Assembly (NCBI GenBank): GCA_025935595.1
Contig: JAICUZ010000107.1
Span: 1-8,335 of the forward strand
DNA length: 8,335 nt
Direction: 5' to 3'
Source: Burkholderiales bacterium
GTDB lineage: Bacteria > Actinomycetota > Thermoleophilia > Gaiellales > Gaiellaceae
Part shown: piece by piece, positions 1 to 5,403 of the stretch
Numbering within the stretch: position 1 is the first letter of the stretch
Layout of the letters: every line of letters starts with the position of its first letter
Position numbers and translations under genes: made by a program
The notes under the pieces: generated by a model
Databases searched by the model: none
Told to the model about the DNA's origin: nothing
Seen by the model: only the letters and a program-made list of their open reading frames with translations

Positions 1-377
1 AGGCGAGCGAGCTCGAGCCCGCGCGCGATCGCCGCCTTCCGCTCCCGCCGCGGCACGCGGTAGAGGTAGGTGAAGACGAGCAGGTTCTGCTCGACGGTGA
101 GCGTGACGTCGAGGTTGTCGAGCTGCGGCGTGACGCCTAGCTGGGCGCGAGCCTGCTTCGACTCCTCGGGCATCTCGAACCCGAGCACGTCGAGCTCGCC
201 CTCGTCGGCGATCGTCTGCCCGGTGAGCATGCGCATCGTCGTCGACTTGCCGGCGCCGTTCGGGCCGAGCAGCCCGACGCAGGTCCCGGCGGGAACCTGG
301 ACGTCAAGGCCGTCGACGGCGGTGATTGCGCCGTAGCGCTTGACGACGCCTCGGAGGTCGATTGCGAGCTCGCTCAT
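1..377 (-). CDS. ABC transporter ATP-binding protein, N-terminal part (truncated by window edge)
   Basis: This is the ATPase subunit of an ABC transporter, which would bind and hydrolyse ATP at the inner face of the membrane to drive a separate permease. The visible 125 residues start at an ATG (377-375). They show the A-loop Tyr at residue 15, a complete Walker A (GPNGAGKST, 38-46) and a Q-loop Gln at about 85 in the context GVTPQLDNLD. That Q-loop wording is typical of the DrrA/NodI/CcmA group, which exports drugs, lipids or polysaccharides with an ABC-2 type permease. The signature motif, Walker B and H-loop lie beyond the left edge, so completeness cannot be judged. The ribosome site is weak (GGCGG just upstream). 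The gene lies 168 nt downstream of the envelope operon on the same strand; a hairpin at 483-525 suggests separate transcription. The substrate cannot be inferred. Confidence 0.95.
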   Translation of the reverse strand, partial: MSELAIDLRGVVKRYGAITAVDGLDVQVPAGTCVGLLGPNGAGKSTTMRMLTGQTIADEGELDVLGFEMPEESKQARAQLGVTPQLDNLDVTLTVEQNLLVFTYLYRVPRRERKAAIARGLELAR

Positions 378-545
378 CGACCGCCGAAGCTAGCAAGCGG
401 GATACGTGACGAGGTTTTCGGAGCCGGCGATCGTCATGGCCGATGACGCGCCAGCGCCGGCCGGTGCGGCCGCTAGGAGGAACGCGAGCGGGGACGATGC
501 TGTTGCAGCGCAGCCCCCGCTCGCGCGCCGAGTCCAGACCCGAGC
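378..545. other. Intergenic region between DUF3618 operon and ABC ATPase gene
   Basis: This 168-nt gap carries no supportable gene. It contains a long GC-rich hairpin (483-525, listed separately) and a smaller inverted repeat, CGTCAT at 432-437 and ATGACG at 443-448 with a 5-nt loop. The promoter of the ABC ATPase gene should lie at about 380-430 on the minus strand, but I see no convincing -35/-10 pair. Confidence 0.5.
483..525 (-). terminator. Candidate terminator hairpin after the DUF3618 operon
   Basis: Arms at 483-493 (CGCGAGCGGGG) and 515-525 pair perfectly over 11 bp. The 21-nt loop can itself form a small GCTG/CAGC hairpin (499-502 with 506-509). On the minus strand the hairpin starts 20 nt after the DUF3618 stop codon. 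It is followed by TTCCTCCTAG, which is pyrimidine-rich but not a true U-tract. High-GC actinobacteria often have hairpins with poor U-tracts, so a terminator is the best reading. A role in mRNA 3'-end stability is an alternative. Confidence 0.5.
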
Positions 546-1094
546 TCAGCTGCCGGTCTTGCTTGCCTTCTCCTGAACTGAGGACTTAAGCTCATCGGCC
601 TCGTCCCGCCCGCGGTCCTGCGCGGTGTCGCCGGCGGCCTGAACGGCGTCGTGCGCAACAGACTTACCGCGCTCGAGCGCTTCCCCGCCGACCTCCTTGA
701 CCTTCTCGGTCACCTGGTCGGAGACCTCTCCGAGCTTCTCGTCCTCGACGTTCGTCTTCGGGAGCAACGTCCCGACGACGAAGCCGACTGCGGCCCCGGT
801 GAGGGCCAGCCCAAGAGGGTTCTCCTTCGAGACGCCGACCTTGGCAGCTCCGTCCTTCACCTGCGAGCCGTCGGGAACGATTCCGCCGACTCGGGAGACG
901 AGCGAATCGGCCTTACCGACGATCGCGTCCTTTCCGTCGCCGACGGACCCGAAGATGGCGTCTTTCTTCTCGGCGACCGAGTCCTTGACGCGGCTTTTGA
1001 CGTCCGCCTTGTAACCGATCGCCTCGACCGTCTCGCCCATGCGCGAGCGCGTCTCCTCTATCTCTTCGCGGATGCTGTCGGGTGCTTCGCCCAT
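546..1094 (-). CDS. DUF3618 domain-containing membrane-anchored protein
   Basis: This 182-residue protein has no known enzymatic role. Its N-terminus (IREEIEETRSRMGETVEAI, residues 8-26) matches the DUF3618 signature, a short helical motif common in actinobacterial envelope proteins. Residues 28-90 are charged and amphipathic with a loose internal repeat (KKDAIFGSV at 43-51, GKDAIVGKA at 54-62). One hydrophobic segment at about 93-112, ending in LLPKT, should anchor it in the membrane. The last 70 residues are highly charged, Glu/Lys/Asp-rich helix of the type seen in stress-related hydrophilic proteins. It is the third gene of a three-gene operon: its first 37 nt overlap the holin-X-like gene, and its strong AAGGAGGA site (1101-1108) lies inside that gene. 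The family assignment is firm; a role in envelope stress or stability is inference. Confidence 0.9.
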   Translation of the reverse strand: MGEAPDSIREEIEETRSRMGETVEAIGYKADVKSRVKDSVAEKKDAIFGSVGDGKDAIVGKADSLVSRVGGIVPDGSQVKDGAAKVGVSKENPLGLALTGAAVGFVVGTLLPKTNVEDEKLGEVSDQVTEKVKEVGGEALERGKSVAHDAVQAAGDTAQDRGRDEADELKSSVQEKASKTGS

Positions 1095-1477
1095 TCCACG
1101 TCCTCCTTCACGGTTTCAATCGTCTGCCGCGGAGCAGGCGAACCTGCGTCGTCGACCCTTTCCTTGCCACGCATGTACAGCACGGTGGCGACTGCGCCGT
1201 AGGCGATCGCGACGATGAGCGCTGCGAGCCAGTTCGGCACCGCTCCGTCGAGCGCCAGCACGAAGAACGCTGTCAGCGCCCCCAGTGCGAGCAGCGCGAC
1301 CCCGCCGGCGGCGCCGATCATCCCGAACCCGGGACCGGCTTTGCCCGCCTTCTCGCGCATCTCCGCCTTCGCCAAGTCGAGCTCCTGACGGACGAGCGTT
1401 GTCGTCTCGGTCGCCAACTGCTTCAGCAGCTCGCCGATCGGCTGCTCGTGGAGCTCCTCCTGCCGGGTCGCCGTCAT
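1058..1477 (-). CDS. Phage holin family protein (actinobacterial holin-X / DUF1469-like)
   Basis: This 139-residue integral membrane protein begins with an amphipathic helix (about 13-46) holding the family-typical stretch LVRQELDLAKAEMREKA. Two transmembrane segments follow at about 51-76 and 82-102. A cytoplasmic tail ends in ETVKEDVEWAK, a motif usual for the putative actinobacterial holin-X family. No phage genes are nearby, so this is a chromosomal envelope protein and not a lysis holin; the name reflects sequence family only. I chose the ATG at 1477, not an upstream start in the same open frame. The protein then begins at the normal family N-terminus, and the ATG overlaps the TGA of the upstream gene as ATGA, implying translational coupling. 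The residues encoded upstream of this ATG are Arg/Pro-rich and antisense-like. Its function is unknown. Confidence 0.92.
   Translation of the reverse strand: MTATRQEELHEQPIGELLKQLATETTTLVRQELDLAKAEMREKAGKAGPGFGMIGAAGGVALLALGALTAFFVLALDGAVPNWLAALIVAIAYGAVATVLYMRGKERVDDAGSPAPRQTIETVKEDVEWAKHPTASAKR
1101..1108 (-). promoter_or_regulatory. Strong ribosome binding site of the DUF3618 gene inside the holin-X-like gene
   Basis: The minus strand reads AAGGAGGA here, 6 nt before the DUF3618 ATG (1094-1092). It lies within the 3' coding part of the preceding gene, so DUF3618 can be translated both by re-initiation and independently. It fixes the DUF3618 start. Confidence 0.85.
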
Positions 1478-1995
1478 GCGCCGCGGCTTTCGCTTCCGTC
1501 GAGCGCCGGCATGGCGGGAATCTGCCCGGTGGAGCCGGCCCGCTGACGGACCGGGTAACCCTCGTACGTACGGCTCGCCTGGTAGCGGCCGTGGCTCGAC
1601 GCCTTCATGAAGCGCGAGCCCAGGAAGCCGATCAACGCACTTCCGCCGACCATCAACCACGGCTGCCGCCGCGCAAACTCCTCGACGTCCCGCAGGAGGT
1701 GTTCTCCGTCTGCGTCGCGCAGGTACTCACCGAGCCGCTGCCCGCGATCGGCGACGGCGTCGATCATCCCGGCCACCCGCTCGTTGCCTTCCTCGCGGAG
1801 TTGTGAGCTAGCCCGACGCATCGCCTGCGCGGCCGAAGAAGTCTGCTCGCCGACCTGTGTCGAGCGCTCCGCAAGCTGCGAACGCACCTGCTCGCGCGTC
1901 CGACCCTTTACTTCGCGCGCGGTATCCTGCGCACGCTCCTTCGCCTCGTCGGCCAGCGACTGCGTCTCCTCGCCCGGCCTCATGGTGCTCGTCAT
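1474..1995 (-). CDS. Membrane-anchored amphipathic-helix protein (first gene of the envelope operon)
   Basis: This 173-residue protein has no family I can name with certainty. Residues 10-105 form a long charged helix rich in Ala, Glu, Arg and Gln, resembling apolipoprotein- or LEA-like coiled helices. A short hydrophobic span follows at about 112-129 (PWLMVGGSALIGFLGSRF), preceded by EEFARRQ. The combination ARRQPW-hydrophobic-RFMKAS is common in small proteins encoded beside DUF3618 and holin-X genes. The C-terminal 40 residues are polar and probably disordered. The ATG at 1995 is preceded by AAGGAGGA (2002-2009), the best ribosome site of the operon; a second ATG (1983) is 4 codons in. The stop codon overlaps the next start as ATGA. 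A membrane-surface scaffold or stress-protective role is inference. Confidence 0.85.
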   Translation of the reverse strand: MTSTMRPGEETQSLADEAKERAQDTAREVKGRTREQVRSQLAERSTQVGEQTSSAAQAMRRASSQLREEGNERVAGMIDAVADRGQRLGEYLRDADGEHLLRDVEEFARRQPWLMVGGSALIGFLGSRFMKASSHGRYQASRTYEGYPVRQRAGSTGQIPAMPALDGSESRGA

Positions 1996-2021
1996 ACGCG
2001 TTCCTCCTTCGGGGTCGCCAA

Positions 2022-2039
2022 CGTGCGCAGCTGCGCACG
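2022..2039. promoter_or_regulatory. 18-bp perfect palindrome in the divergent promoter region (candidate operator)
   Basis: CGTGCGCAGCTGCGCACG is identical to its own reverse complement over all 18 bases. It lies 27 nt upstream of the first envelope-operon gene and 140 nt upstream of the TetR ATG. A spacer-free palindrome forms a poor RNA hairpin but suits a dimeric DNA-binding protein. It lies where a repressor would block the envelope-operon promoter. The binding protein is unknown; the neighbouring TetR protein is one candidate. Confidence 0.5.
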
Positions 2040-2071
2040 CGACGAACCTGCCTCGATTAGCACGCTGTGGA

Positions 2072-2086
2072 GCGGCGATCCGCCGC
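2072..2086. repeat. Short GC-rich inverted repeat in the divergent region
   Basis: GCGGCG (2072-2077) and CGCCGC (2081-2086) are inverted around the 3-nt spacer ATC. It could form a small hairpin in the leader of either divergent transcript. It may equally be chance in such GC-rich sequence. Confidence 0.3.
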
Positions 2087-2146
2087 CCCCGCGTTTCTGA
2101 CCCCTTGCTTACTTCGTCTTCTTTCCAGGTCGTCAGACGCTAAACA

Positions 2147-2158
2147 GACAGTTCTGTC
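2147..2158. promoter_or_regulatory. Candidate TetR operator upstream of the TetR gene
   Basis: GACAGTTCTGTC is a 5-bp inverted repeat, GACAG and CTGTC, around a central TT. It ends 21 nt before the TetR ATG. TetR-family repressors commonly bind 12-20 bp palindromes next to their own genes, and AGAC/GTCT-type half sites are known for some members. Position and symmetry suggest autoregulation and possibly control of the divergent operon. Only the 12-bp core is symmetric; the flanks are not. Confidence 0.5.
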
Positions 2159-2179
2159 CACTTGCTAGCGTCACCACAT

Positions 2180-2794
2180 ATGACTGCAACGACTGCGCCT
2201 CGGCAGGGCGCTCGTGAACGCATCCTCGACGCCGCCTATGAGCTCTTTTCTCAGCGCGGCGTCCACGACGTCGGTGTCGACGAGCTGGTCGAGCGCGCCG
2301 GCGTCGCCAAGGCGACGCTCTACAAGCACTTCCCTTCCAAGGACGAACTCGTGCTCGCGTTCCTGGAGCAGCGCGAACAGATCTGGACGTACGGCTGGGT
2401 CGAGACGGAGGCACGGCGGCGCGGAGCGAGCCCCAAGGAGCAGCTGCTCGCGATCTTCGACGTGTTCGACGAATGGTTCCGGAGCGATGGGTTCGAAGGC
2501 TGCTCCTTCATCAACACCCTGCTGGAGTTCCGCAACCTCGACCACCCCGTCGGCCGAGCGAGCGCCGACCACCTCGAGAACATCCGCGCCGTGGTTCGCA
2601 CCCTCGCGCTCGAGGCGGGTTTACGCGACCCCGATGCGTTCGCCCTTTCCTGGCACATCCTCATGAAGGGCTCGATCGTTCAGGCGGTCGAGGGGGACCG
2701 CGACGCGGCGAGACGCGCGCAGACACTCGGCGTCCTCTTGATCGCACATCACCGGGAAGACCGCGGTCAGGGCTGCGTCGACCCGAGCCGTTGA
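2180..2794 (+). CDS. TetR/AcrR family transcriptional regulator
   Basis: This is a dimeric one-component repressor with an N-terminal DNA-binding domain and a C-terminal ligand and dimerisation domain. With the ATG at 2180 it has 204 residues, normal for the family. Residues 12-57 are a textbook TetR domain: RERILDAAYELFSQRGV, then the helix-turn-helix DELVERAGVAKATLYKHF (34-51) and SKDEL. The C-terminal half contains GCSFINTLLEF (107-117), a pattern seen in a TetR subgroup with GC-F--E motifs; no ligand can be named. A TTG at 2162 would add six residues. Neither start has a clear ribosome site, but the ATG fits the usual N-terminus. The inverted repeat at 2147-2158 may be its operator. It is divergent from the envelope operon, and its last 28 nt overlap the convergent small gene. 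Confidence 0.95.
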   Translation: MTATTAPRQGARERILDAAYELFSQRGVHDVGVDELVERAGVAKATLYKHFPSKDELVLAFLEQREQIWTYGWVETEARRRGASPKEQLLAIFDVFDEWFRSDGFEGCSFINTLLEFRNLDHPVGRASADHLENIRAVVRTLALEAGLRDPDAFALSWHILMKGSIVQAVEGDRDAARRAQTLGVLLIAHHREDRGQGCVDPSR

Positions 2795-3027
2795 CTCACG
2801 TCGCGCACGACGAGATAGGCCCGAAAGTTCTCGTTCTCTGCGGGAACGATCTTCACCAGCTCGAAGCGCTCGTCGTCCCTGCGGGCCAACGACTCGCCGG
2901 CCTGGAACTCCACGCGGGCAGAAACGAGCGGCCCGATTGCGTCGCCGCTCTCAGCATCGATGAGCCGATAGCGATACATCGACCCACTAACGGTCGACGC
3001 GCCTCTCTGGTTTCGGTCGGACGTCAT
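2767..3027 (-). CDS. Small conserved-looking protein of unknown function (YRYRL...SARVEF...AYLVVR)
   Basis: This small soluble protein has about 86 residues from the ATG at 3027. The compact core begins at MYRYRLIDAESGDAIGPL (ATG at 2979, giving 70 residues). It continues through a segment rich in alternating hydrophobic residues (RFELVKIVPAENENFRAYLVV) that suggests a small beta-sheet domain. I recognise the pattern as resembling short proteins common in deep-branching actinobacteria, but no function is known to me. A further upstream ATG at 3051 is possible. None of the three has a good ribosome site, so the start is uncertain; the core alone may be the real protein. Its last 28 nt overlap the 3' end of the TetR gene on the opposite strand. 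The coherent, non-Arg-rich composition argues for a real gene. Confidence 0.68.
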   Translation of the reverse strand: MTSDRNQRGASTVSGSMYRYRLIDAESGDAIGPLVSARVEFQAGESLARRDDERFELVKIVPAENENFRAYLVVRDVSQRLGSTQP

Positions 3028-3187
3028 TTTCGCGATTCGAGACGGTGGCAAGTTGTGGTCGATCGGCCGGCGCAGTTTTGGACGCGGTGCTCCAGTTTCT
3101 CGGCGGCAGTTTGGGCGATCCCGGCGAGGGGAGGTAGCTGCCGACGGTCACCAATCCTGGGGGCCGATCCGTGGAGAGGAACCTTTC
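3028..3187. other. Intergenic region upstream of the SRPBCC gene
   Basis: This 160-nt gap has no supportable gene. It holds three direct copies of CAGTTT at 3073-3078, 3093-3098 and 3107-3112. These may belong to a promoter or regulator site for the SRPBCC gene. No convincing -35/-10 pair was found. Confidence 0.4.
3173..3180 (+). promoter_or_regulatory. Ribosome binding site deciding the GTG start of the SRPBCC gene
   Basis: GGAGAGGA lies 7 nt before GTG at 3188. The same frame stays open upstream to an ATG at 3053, but that ATG lacks a ribosome site and would add 45 Arg/Gly-rich residues unlike the family. Confidence 0.75.
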
Positions 3188-3652
3188 GTGCCTAGCATCG
3201 AGAAGTCTGTTGAAGTCGACGTGCCCGTCTCGACGGCGTACAACCAGTGGACGCAGTTCGAAGAGTTCCCGTCGTTCATGCACGGCGTGGAGAGTGTGAA
3301 GCAGCTCGACGCGAACCACTTGCACTGGGTCGCTTCGATCGGTGGTCACCGCGAAGAGTGGGATGCCGAGATCACCGAACAGCTCCAGAACGAGCGCATC
3401 GCCTGGAAGGCGACGGGCGGCAAGGGCAACGCGGGTGTCGTCACGTTCCACAAGTTGGACGACAACCGCACGAAGATCATGCTTCAGCTCGACTGGGAGT
3501 CGGAGGGGATGGTCGAGGCGTTGGGAGCGATGATCGGCCAGGACGACCGCGCGGTGAAGGGCGATCTCGAGCGGTTCAAGGAACTGGTCGAGAAGCGCGG
3601 CACGGCGTCAGGCGCCTGGCCGGGCGAAGTCAAGCAGTCGGTTCGCGATTAG
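3188..3652 (+). CDS. SRPBCC family protein (polyketide cyclase/dehydrase-like)
   Basis: This 154-residue soluble protein has the START/Bet v1-like helix-grip fold, which binds hydrophobic ligands. The whole length matches the small stand-alone SRPBCC group. The N-terminal strand (SIEKSVEVDVPVSTAYNQW) leads into the typical helix phrase FEEFPSFMHGVESV (about 24-37). A run of strands including HREEWDAEI and GNAGVVTFHKL follows, and a long C-terminal helix (about 115-139) closes the cavity. Such proteins are annotated as cyclases, but most have no shown activity; the ligand is unknown. GTG at 3188 was chosen for its ribosome site and family N-terminus. The gene stands alone and converges with the patatin gene 53 nt downstream. 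A stress or membrane-lipid role alongside the nearby envelope genes is inference. Confidence 0.93.
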   Translation: MPSIEKSVEVDVPVSTAYNQWTQFEEFPSFMHGVESVKQLDANHLHWVASIGGHREEWDAEITEQLQNERIAWKATGGKGNAGVVTFHKLDDNRTKIMLQLDWESEGMVEALGAMIGQDDRAVKGDLERFKELVEKRGTASGAWPGEVKQSVRD

Positions 3653-3705
3653 CGCGACGCGGTCCCGAGGCAGGGAGCTGACCCTCCTGGGGCTCCGAGC
3701 GGGGT

Positions 3706-4818
3706 CTAGACCTTCGCCGTCACCTTCTCGGCCGCGGCGACCGCAGCGGGCTTCGCGACGGGTGCGACCGGCTGCGAGAACGAGTTGAGGTACGCCTGCT
3801 GGTCGGCGGCGGTGAAGAACGTCTTCGCGGCCGCGTCGCCCCACTCGTAGAGGCCGTCCGCCTCGGCCACGGACAGGTTGAAGTTCGTGGTCTTCACGTC
3901 GTGCGTCGGGATGCTGACGGTACGCGCCGAGACGACCTGCTCCATGTGCGCGCGATCCCAGGCCTCCGTCGCCGCCGAGAACATCGCCTTCAGCAGCGGC
4001 ACCGCCCAGAACGGGCGCGGGATCTTGCGGTACGGCAGGTTCTCGTGGTCGCTCGTTCCGCCGTGCAGCCGGAACCCCCACGTCGGGCGCTTCGGGTTCG
4101 GGCTGTCGAACATCCAGATCGGGAAGTTCGAGAGCAACCCGCCGTCGACCATGTAGTAGGGCTTCCCACCCTGGTACAGCGTCACGGGCGCGAACAGGAA
4201 CGGGTAGCTCATGCTCATCCGGACGGCGTCGACGATCGGGAAGCTGTCCTTGTCGAGCGGCGTGCCGTGCTCGTCTTCGTAGCGGGGCAGGTCGTCCGGC
4301 AGGATCGCCATCCGCCCGCTCGTGACGTCGGAGGTGATCACGTGCAGCCGATACGTCGCGCGTGCGTACTGCGCGTCGGTGATGTCCGGCAGCTCCTCGC
4401 GCGGCGGCAGGTCCCGGCGCCGGACGTCCGCGAAGGTCAGTTCGGTCTTCCCCAGCTCGCGCGCGAGCGGAGAGGCGGCGAGCTGCTCGCTCAGCCACTC
4501 CTTGAAGTAGCGGCCGGGCGCGAGCCCGCGGCGCCGGAAGACGGCGCTGGCGAGACCGCCGACCCATTTGCCGCCGAAGCCGCAGTCGGCGAACTCCGGG
4601 TACTTCGCGTCGGCCAGGATCATCTTCAGCCCCGACGAGCCGTACCCCGCGACGAGCAGCGCGGACACGATCGAGCCCGCGGACGTTCCCGCGAGGTTGA
4701 CCCACTCCTTCACCCCCGCGTCCCGTTCGGCTGCGGCGATCGCGCCGGCAAACGCGATTCCCTTCACCCCGCCGCCTTCGAAGACGGCGTCGGCGCGATG
4801 TCTTTCGTCGACCGGCAT
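3706..4818 (-). CDS. Patatin-like phospholipase
   Basis: This 370-residue protein is predicted to hydrolyse acyl ester bonds of phospholipids or related lipids with a Ser-Asp dyad. All patatin elements are present in order: the oxyanion-hole glycines GGGVKG (15-20), the nucleophile elbow GTSAG (44-48, Ser46), and DGG (225-227, Asp225) in the context MVDGGLLSNFP. There is no signal peptide or transmembrane span, so it is cytosolic or delivered by a specialised route. The C-terminus (about 350-370) is a low-complexity Ala/Pro/Lys/Val tail (PVAPVAKPAAVAAAEKV). GAGAGAGG-like purine sequence (GAGAGAGG, 4827-4834) lies 8 nt upstream of the ATG. It is the last gene of the apparent three-gene operon, 30 nt after the HNH-like gene. 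Patatins serve as lipid-turnover enzymes, as secreted toxins such as ExoU, and as effectors in anti-phage systems; the sequence does not decide between these. Confidence 0.95.
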   Translation of the reverse strand: MPVDERHRADAVFEGGGVKGIAFAGAIAAAERDAGVKEWVNLAGTSAGSIVSALLVAGYGSSGLKMILADAKYPEFADCGFGGKWVGGLASAVFRRRGLAPGRYFKEWLSEQLAASPLARELGKTELTFADVRRRDLPPREELPDITDAQYARATYRLHVITSDVTSGRMAILPDDLPRYEDEHGTPLDKDSFPIVDAVRMSMSYPFLFAPVTLYQGGKPYYMVDGGLLSNFPIWMFDSPNPKRPTWGFRLHGGTSDHENLPYRKIPRPFWAVPLLKAMFSAATEAWDRAHMEQVVSARTVSIPTHDVKTTNFNLSVAEADGLYEWGDAAAKTFFTAADQQAYLNSFSQPVAPVAKPAAVAAAEKVTAKV

Positions 4819-4848
4819 GCGTGAACCTCTCTCGTCGAGATTGCGCGT

Positions 4849-5403
4849 CTAGCCCTGCGGCGCGACGCCGAACACCTGCTGGTAGAGGAGCTCCCAGTTG
4901 CCTGCGATCTGGCGCTGCGCGGTGCGCAGGCCGATCGTCCCGGCGCACATCGCACGGTGCGTCGCGTTCTCGAGCTTGTCCTTCACGTGGTAGCCGGGCG
5001 CACCGTCCGCGAACGTCGCAAGCTCCGGGTACAGGTTCCTCGGATCGTTCGAGCCTCCGAGCTCGAGGCTGATGATGTGATCGATCTCGAGCGACGAGCC
5101 GTACGAGCGCGGTTTCAGCCCGTACGCCGCTTCGACCTGGTGCTTGACCGAGACGGGCACGTTGCGGATCGGCCCGGTTCTGAAGCTCGGGCTGCAGATG
5201 ACGCGCTTCGTCAGCTTGCTGTAGTACGCGCCCGGTGAGCAGCGCCGGTCCGGAAGCGGGCCAAGCGTGCAGCCGCTCGTCTTCGTCTGGTGGCGGAGCG
5301 GCACCGTCTTGCCGACCTCGATCGATGTGATCGCGCGCACCGTCGACGTGGCTGCGGCGAACGCGCCGGCGACCAGCAGCAGCGGCAGCGCGCGTCTAGC
5401 CAC
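4849..5403 (-). CDS. Secreted HNH-like nuclease domain protein
   Basis: This 184-residue protein begins at a GTG (5403). Residues 1-24 look like a cleavable signal peptide: ARR, then the hydrophobic core ALPLLLVAGAFAAA, then TVRA before the mature protein. The mature part has four cysteines (45, 55, 70, 153), suited to disulphides outside the cytoplasm. The core EIDHIISLELGGSNDPRNLYPE (about 106-127) matches the HNH ββα-metal pattern, with Asp108-His109 and Asn119/Asn123. It is followed by KDKLEN (141-146) and a C-terminal AQRQIAGNWELLYQQVFG helix. Small secreted actinobacterial proteins with this layout are usually annotated as HNH endonucleases, but the canonical last His and CxxC zinc pairs are absent. 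Nuclease activity is therefore likely, not proven. It overlaps the upstream gene by 8 nt, and CGGAAG precedes the GTG by 7 nt. Confidence 0.86.
   Translation of the reverse strand: MARRALPLLLVAGAFAAATSTVRAITSIEVGKTVPLRHQTKTSGCTLGPLPDRRCSPGAYYSKLTKRVICSPSFRTGPIRNVPVSVKHQVEAAYGLKPRSYGSSLEIDHIISLELGGSNDPRNLYPELATFADGAPGYHVKDKLENATHRAMCAGTIGLRTAQRQIAGNWELLYQQVFGVAPQG

Noticed and set aside
497..583. Short plus-strand ORF starting at an ATG after TAGGAGGA
   Set aside because: The ribosome-like sequence is about 15 nt from the ATG, the peptide is short and Arg/Ser-rich, and it runs into the antisense of DUF3618.
1058..1477. Prophage remnant suggested by a holin-family gene
   Set aside because: No endolysin, integrase or structural phage genes are present. 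Actinobacterial holin-X proteins are normally chromosomal envelope proteins, and the neighbours are DUF3618-type genes.
2121..2145. Stress-sigma-like promoter GTTT-N15-GGAAAG on the minus strand
   Set aside because: The -10 part does not match GGGTA-type consensus, and the site lies more than 120 nt from the first envelope gene; too weak to report as a promoter.
3674..3696. Bidirectional terminator between the SRPBCC and patatin genes
   Set aside because: Only a 5-bp stem (GGAGC/GCTCC) with a 13-nt loop and no U-tract on either side; below what I would call a terminator.
4915..4930. Inverted repeat CTGCGC-GGT-GCGCAG resembling half of the 18-bp palindrome
   Set aside because: It lies inside the HNH-like coding sequence and is explained by codon use in GC-rich DNA; not evidence for a second operator.
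3608..4948. 446-codon open frame on the minus strand overlapping the patatin gene
   Set aside because: The translation is dominated by Arg and Ala with no motif, while the patatin frame in the same region has all catalytic motifs. Long false frames are expected at this GC content.
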